Assembly: GCF_900188395.1 (NCBI RefSeq)
Contig: NZ_FZOB01000009.1
Location: 1-57,122, forward strand
Length of the DNA: 57,122 bases
Reading direction: 5' to 3'
From: Desulfurobacterium atlanticum
Lineage (GTDB): Bacteria; Aquificota; Aquificia; Desulfurobacteriales; Desulfurobacteriaceae
Positions 54,301-57,122 of this stretch are shown one piece after another; position 1 is the stretch's first letter, and every line of letters starts with the position of its first letter. Both the position numbers and the translations under genes were made by a program. The notes beneath the pieces were generated by a model. That model saw only the letters and a list, made by a program, of their open reading frames with translations. It ran no database searches and was not told where the DNA came from.

Positions 54301-55709
54301 AGCTTAATTGCAACTTCCCTATCAAGGAAAGTTCCTTTGGGAACTACAATATCTCCTTCTTCGTTTTTTATATCCTCAGCTATTCTTAAAGGAGGAAGCC
54401 AGTCAATAGATGTTAAATCTTCTTTTGTTATCTCTTTTAACTTTTCATGAGGATAAACTTTTTCATTTACCTTGGCTCTACCCACTCTTGAAAGGTCATA
54501 GTGTTTTGTACTGAAAAACATCGTTTCAAAAAGCTTTTTAGCACCTTCAACAGTAGCTGTATCACCAGGCCTAACTTTCCTGAATATTTCAACATAAGCA
54601 GCGATAAGAGGATCCTCTATCTTTTCTCTTACTCTGTCTTTTCTCTCTTTTCTTAAAGTATTGATTATAACAGCACCGTAAGGTGTGGCTTTCCTGTGAA
54701 CAGCTTTAAACTCTGCCCCTTCAGGGAGCTTTCTACTGCTTGTAGAAAGTTCCTCATAGGCTTCCTGAATAACTTCTCCAGTTTCAGGATCAACGATATC
54801 CTCTATAAGGTAATATCCAAGCATATCTTCGTTTGTTTTTACTTCACCGTTTTCATCTACAATATGACCGTCAACAATCCTGAATGTTTCCACTACATCC
54901 TTATAAAAGAGATCTATAATCTGCTCATCGGTTGTGACGCCAAAAGCTCTCAGGAGGTATGTTCCTAAAAATCTTCTTTTTCTATCTATTTTTACATAAA
55001 GAACATCATTGTGCGGAACTTCAAACTCTATCCAGGAGCCCATAGCAGGAATAATACTTGCAATGTCTATCGTTCTTGCAACTGTAGTTGTTTTAGATAT
55101 CTCTTTTTTAAAGAAAAGACCTGGAGATCTATGAAGCTGACTTACAACAACCTTTTGAGTTCCATTGATAATAAAAGTTCCCCTTTCTGTCATAAGGGGA
55201 ATTTCACCAAAATACATCTTATTTTCTTTTATTATTGGAGCTATTTTTTCTCCAGTTTTTGGGTCTTTCTGCCATACGTGAAGTTCAAAAAGAACTCTCA
55301 ATGGTGCGGTGTAAGAAATTCCTCTTTCTATACATTCATCAGGAGTGTATTTAGGTCTAAAAACAACTTCCATTCCGCAGTTTGGACAAACAACACCTTT
55401 TCCACCAAGGCCGTTATACTTTCCACATTTACAATACCAATCGCCTATTTCATAACCTTTATAGTGAATTTCCACTCCAGATGTTTCATCAATTATAGGA
55501 AAAGCCTGTCTGAAAGCTGACTCAAGCCCTGTATTTTCTCTCTTTTCCGGATGCTTGTTTAATTGAAGAAACCGTTCGTAAGATTCAAAAGGAAACTCAA
55601 GAAGATCAGGGATTGGGAGAACTTCCTGTCTATCAGCAAAGGTTTTTCTAGGGAGGGATTTTTCTTTTTTGATGCCTGTTGTTATTTTTGTTGTCTGCAT
55701 TTCACTCAT
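51345..55709 (-). CDS. rpoB: DNA-directed RNA polymerase subunit beta
   Basis: 1454 residues. Recognisable parts are the N-terminal [18 protein letters not shown], the fork-loop and rifampicin region [37 protein letters not shown], the [13 protein letters not shown] and [11 protein letters not shown] motifs and the C-terminal [20 protein letters not shown]. The rifampicin pocket shows the usual Q/D/H/R positions except that the residue after QLCQFMDQ is T-N-P as expected. I start it at ATG 55709, with AGGG upstream; the frame extends to 55769 without a ribosome site. It is preceded by rplL and a hairpin. Confidence 0.98.
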   Translation of the reverse strand: MSEMQTTKITTGIKKEKSLPRKTFADRQEVLPIPDLLEFPFESYERFLQLNKHPEKRENTGLESAFRQAFPIIDETSGVEIHYKGYEIGDWYCKCGKYNGLGGKGVVCPNCGMEVVFRPKYTPDECIERGISYTAPLRVLFELHVWQKDPKTGEKIAPIIKENKMYFGEIPLMTERGTFIINGTQKVVVSQLHRSPGLFFKKEISKTTTVARTIDIASIIPAMGSWIEFEVPHNDVLYVKIDRKRRFLGTYLLRAFGVTTDEQIIDLFYKDVVETFRIVDGHIVDENGEVKTNEDMLGYYLIEDIVDPETGEVIQEAYEELSTSSRKLPEGAEFKAVHRKATPYGAVIINTLRKERKDRVREKIEDPLIAAYVEIFRKVRPGDTATVEGAKKLFETMFFSTKHYDLSRVGRAKVNEKVYPHEKLKEITKEDLTSIDWLPPLRIAEDIKNEEGDIVVPKGTFLDREVAIKLLEISGVEKFAVEPDYDEAGRLLHKADIVGTVKALLEVHAGIRDYDDIDHLGNRRVRGVGELAEIAFKSGLFKLEKAVREKLSVADVESVMPQDLINPRTAINPLNEFFNLTQLCQFMDQTNPLSETTHKRRLSALGPGGLTRERAGFEVRDVHPSHYGRICPIETPEGQNIGLINSLTTYGKINWLGFLETPYRKVVNGKVTDEIVYMTADEEENYIIAQANAPVDEEGNLTSDMVMARHKAEFKLVKKEEVQFMDVSPKQVFSVSASLIPFLEHDDANRALMGSNMQRQAVPLVKTEAPLVATGMEKPVALFSRGAVVAKRSGVVESVTADKIIVKVDPEEITEGGLSVDTGFDVYELKKFKKSNQKTCINQRPIVKKGQRVEKGQIIADGPSMDNGELALGKNVLIAFIPWRGYNFEDAILVSERLLKDDVYTSIHIQELECEAVETKLGREEITRDIPGVPEALLRNLDESGIVRIGTYVKPGDILVGKVTPKGEQVLTPEEKLLQAIFGEKAKGVKDSSLYVPHGIEGVVIDVKILSRKGEKKDVRTQLIESEEKAKLERAKQEEINLVKEDRDRRAAELILGKAVKEDVYDANGNILISAGEKITEDKVRDVVFFALRKPSIIDDSKVEKKLKEIRIKAVDKIALIENIYEEKKKALEMGHDLPAGVNKVVKVYIATKRKLTVGDKMAGRHGNKGVVSQIRPVEDMPFLEDGTPIDITLNPLGVPSRMNVGQILETHLGLAAKELGKKIDKLLKVGLDMVREEIKAIYNDENISKLIDSLSDDELREVAKKLAKGIRFESPIFMGAKEEEIKRLLKRAGLPETGRLTVYDGLTGEPFDQDVTVGYMYMLKLIHLADDKIHARSTGPYSLITQQPLGGKAQFGGQRFGEMEVWALEAYGAAYTLQEMLTVKSDDVEGRSRVYESIVKGKYSFEPGLPESFNVLVRELKALALDVKFIKQIEEVEEQKSEAEKLFEDKEEK

Positions 55710-55746
55710 ACTGCACCCTCTTTTTTGGTTTTTAAAAATAGGACAA

Positions 55747-55775
55747 GGGTGGCTGTCAATAACCGACAACCACCC
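55747..55775 (-). promoter_or_regulatory. Hairpin between rplL and rpoB, possible attenuator or processing site
   Basis: GGGTGGCTGTC pairs with GACAACCACCC (55747-55757 with about 55765-55775, one mismatch). In other bacteria an attenuator or RNase III site in this same gap lowers rpoBC relative to the L10/L12 genes. There is no strong T-tract after it. Confidence 0.5.
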
Positions 55776-55819
55776 GCCAAGTAAGGAAATTTATTATATT
55801 TGCAGTTAATATGCAAGTG

Positions 55820-56203
55820 TTACTTAACTTCTACTTCTGCTCCAGCTTCTTCAAGCTTCTTAGCAATCTCTTCAGCTTCTTCTTTAGATACTCCTTCTTT
55901 TACCGGTTTTGGAGCACCATCAACAAGAGCCTTAGCTTCCTTAAGTCCAAGCCCTGTAATTTCTCTTACAACTTTGATAACCTGAATCTTCTTAGCTCCA
56001 GGATTTTTGAGAATTACATCAAACTCTGTCTTTTCAGCTGCAGCAGCTTCACCTGCACCGCCAGCAGCAACAGGGCCAGCAGCAACAACAGGCATATCAG
56101 ATACACCAAACTTTTCCTTGATCATATTGATGAGCTCTACAAGCTCAAGAACAGTCATGTTTTCAATAGCTTCTACTATTTGCTCTTTAGTGATTTCAGC
56201 CAT
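55820..56203 (-). CDS. rplL: 50S ribosomal protein L7/L12
   Basis: 127 residues with the L7/L12 plan: N-terminal dimer and L10-binding helix ([20 protein letters not shown]), the alanine/glycine hinge ([17 protein letters not shown]), then the C-terminal factor-binding domain with [20 protein letters not shown] and the conserved [20 protein letters not shown]. It recruits elongation factors to the ribosome. It is downstream of rplJ in the standard order. Confidence 0.98.
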   Translation of the reverse strand: MAEITKEQIVEAIENMTVLELVELINMIKEKFGVSDMPVVAAGPVAAGGAGEAAAAEKTEFDVILKNPGAKKIQVIKVVREITGLGLKEAKALVDGAPKPVKEGVSKEEAEEIAKKLEEAGAEVEVK

Positions 56204-56222
56204 TCTTTACCTCCCTATACAT

Positions 56223-56747
56223 TTAAGCTGTTTCTTTCTGAGATTTAATGTTTTCAAGTGCAACAACAAGTTTCTGGAATAGATTTTCCAGAGACCATGC
56301 AACAGCGTTCACCGGATACTTGAGTGTAAACGCAAGCTGTCCAAGAAGTTCCTCTCTTGATGGAACGGATGCAAGAGCTTTTAGCTGCTCAAAGTCAGCA
56401 ACTTTTCCTTCAATTACTGCTGCTTTAAATTTTAACTTTTCATCCTCTTCTATAAACTTTTTGAGAGCTTTAGCAGCAGCAACAATGTCCTCAAAAGCAA
56501 AAGCTATTCCTGTAGGACCAACAAACTTGTCGGCTATCTGCTCTACAGGTGTTTCGGGATAGGCTTTTCTCATCAGAGTGTTTTTAACCACTCTGTATTC
56601 AGCTCCAGCTTCCTTCAGTGCCCTTCTAAGAGCACTACTTTCTGCTACTGTCATTCCCTGGAAGTCTGTAAGAACAATGAGAGGTGCCTTTGAGAACTTT
56701 TCTTTAAGTTCTTCAATAATCAGGGCTTTATCTTTTCTCGTTTTCAA
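56223..56747 (-). CDS. rplJ: 50S ribosomal protein L10
   Basis: 174 residues that bind L11 and the 23S rRNA GTPase centre and carry the L12 dimers. The N-terminal part (APLIVLTDFQGMTVAESSAL then VVKNTLMRKA) is typical. The start is TTG 56745-56747 with GGAGG 8 bases upstream; a short AGGAG/CTCCT pairing can mask that site, fitting repression. It is the first gene of the operon and follows an L10 leader RNA. Confidence 0.97.
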   Translation of the reverse strand: MKTRKDKALIIEELKEKFSKAPLIVLTDFQGMTVAESSALRRALKEAGAEYRVVKNTLMRKAYPETPVEQIADKFVGPTGIAFAFEDIVAAAKALKKFIEEDEKLKFKAAVIEGKVADFEQLKALASVPSREELLGQLAFTLKYPVNAVAWSLENLFQKLVVALENIKSQKETA

Positions 56748-56772
56748 AGGAGCTACCTCCTCAAGGTTTTAA

Positions 56773-56908
56773 CAAGGCGGGAATGTAGAGGGAGGAAAGG
56801 CTGATACGGAACATTCCGTAATAATGAGACGCATCACTCTCCTTCGGTCTCAGTAGGCTGTCTTTTCAGACATTTAAGCCTATGCACCTACCCTCTACGA
56901 CCGCCAAC
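56773..56908 (-). ncRNA. L10 leader (autoregulatory mRNA structure for rplJL-rpoBC)
   Basis: The 5' leader before rplJ folds with long-range pairs GGCGG/CCGCC (56776-56780 with 56901-56905) and GTAGAGGG/CCCTCTAC, enclosing three local hairpins: TACGGA-ACAT-TCCGTA, GAGAC/GTCTC and AGGCT/AGCCT over GTCT-TTTC-AGAC. This arm-and-kink-turn arrangement before rplJ is that of the L10 leader bound by the L10-L12 complex to repress its own operon. Confidence 0.82.
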
Positions 56909-56919
56909 TGCTGAAGGTA

Positions 56920-56947
56920 ATTATATGGTTAAAATATCACTTGTCAA
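56920..56947 (-). promoter_or_regulatory. Promoter of rplJL-rpoBC
   Basis: A consensus TTGACA (56942-56947) and TATAAT (56920-56925) with a 16-base spacer lie on the minus strand just before the L10 leader. Both hexamers are perfect matches. Confidence 0.88.
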
Positions 56948-57094
56948 GATAGAAAAACCTATTTTCCTGCATAGGTATACACATACTCCCCACCCACACC
57001 AGAGGAAAAAGGCTGCCCACCTGGTAGTTAAAATATTAAGAGCACTAAACATTCAAATTTTCAGAAAACCAAAACCACTACCAGGAGGACAACC

Positions 57095-57122
57095 ATGCAG
57101 CTAAATATAAACCTATACCACG
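57095..57122 (+). CDS. Start of an unidentified gene, cut by the window edge
   Basis: ATG 57095 follows AGGAGG (57083-57088). Only nine codons are in view (MQLNINLYH), too few to identify. CCTGGTAGT (57020-57028) pairs with ACTACCAGG (57077-57085) and could partly cover the ribosome site. The gene is divergent from the ribosomal operon. Confidence 0.6.

Overview
The window looks like chromosome of a thermophilic, chemolithotrophic member of the Aquificota, most likely Desulfurobacteriaceae. This is inferred from the lysine-rich, AT-biased thermophile proteins, a compact biosynthetic gene set, a cytochrome bd oxidase and a selenoprotein. I had no database and cannot name a species.

Housekeeping blocks. 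1-9.6 kb holds an insertion-sequence remnant, an oligopeptide/nickel-type ABC ATPase, panB, leuA, two membrane proteins, an ADP-ribosylglycohydrolase, nadB and rlpA. 21.7-25.3 kb holds rpiB, glyA, prs, rpe and tRNA-Asn. 29.2-33.1 kb holds cytochrome bd (cydA, cydB), two tiny membrane ORFs (one CydX-like) and a peroxiredoxin whose peroxidatic cysteine is encoded by UGA, followed by a SECIS-like hairpin. 33.3-46.7 kb holds an ankyrin protein, a probably phase-variable outer-membrane protein with an AAAG tract at its start, a TolC/HlyD/RND efflux operon, a phosphohexomutase, an HD phosphohydrolase and a large metallophosphoesterase lipoprotein. 46.8-57 kb is the rplJ-rplL-rpoB-rpoC operon on the minus strand, with an L10 leader and a clear promoter.

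Accessory region 1 (about 9.7-21.6 kb) sits between rlpA and rpiB and is the most unusual part. Three plus-strand genes (excisionase-like HTH, a 409-residue unknown protein, a short tyrosine recombinase) converge on about 20 tightly packed minus-strand genes. These encode a histone-like HU protein, a transglutaminase-like protein, small beta-rich and single-span membrane proteins, a lytic transglycosylase, an M15-type endolysin, a three-helix holin and a degenerate HEPN/nucleotidyltransferase pair. No terminase, portal, tail or tape-measure gene was seen. I read it as a provirus-like element of an undescribed, possibly tailless and membrane-containing, type. It carries an IS110/Piv-type DEDD recombinase with an adjacent candidate structured RNA, and three perfect 107-bp tandem repeats that each hold a hairpin covering a Shine-Dalgarno.

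Accessory region 2 (about 25.3-29.2 kb), next to tRNA-Asn, has an integron-integrase-like tyrosine recombinase and a TaqI-type restriction-modification pair. The pair is flanked by 15-bp perfect inverted repeats set in hairpin-rich sequence, and the downstream copy resembles an integron attC site.
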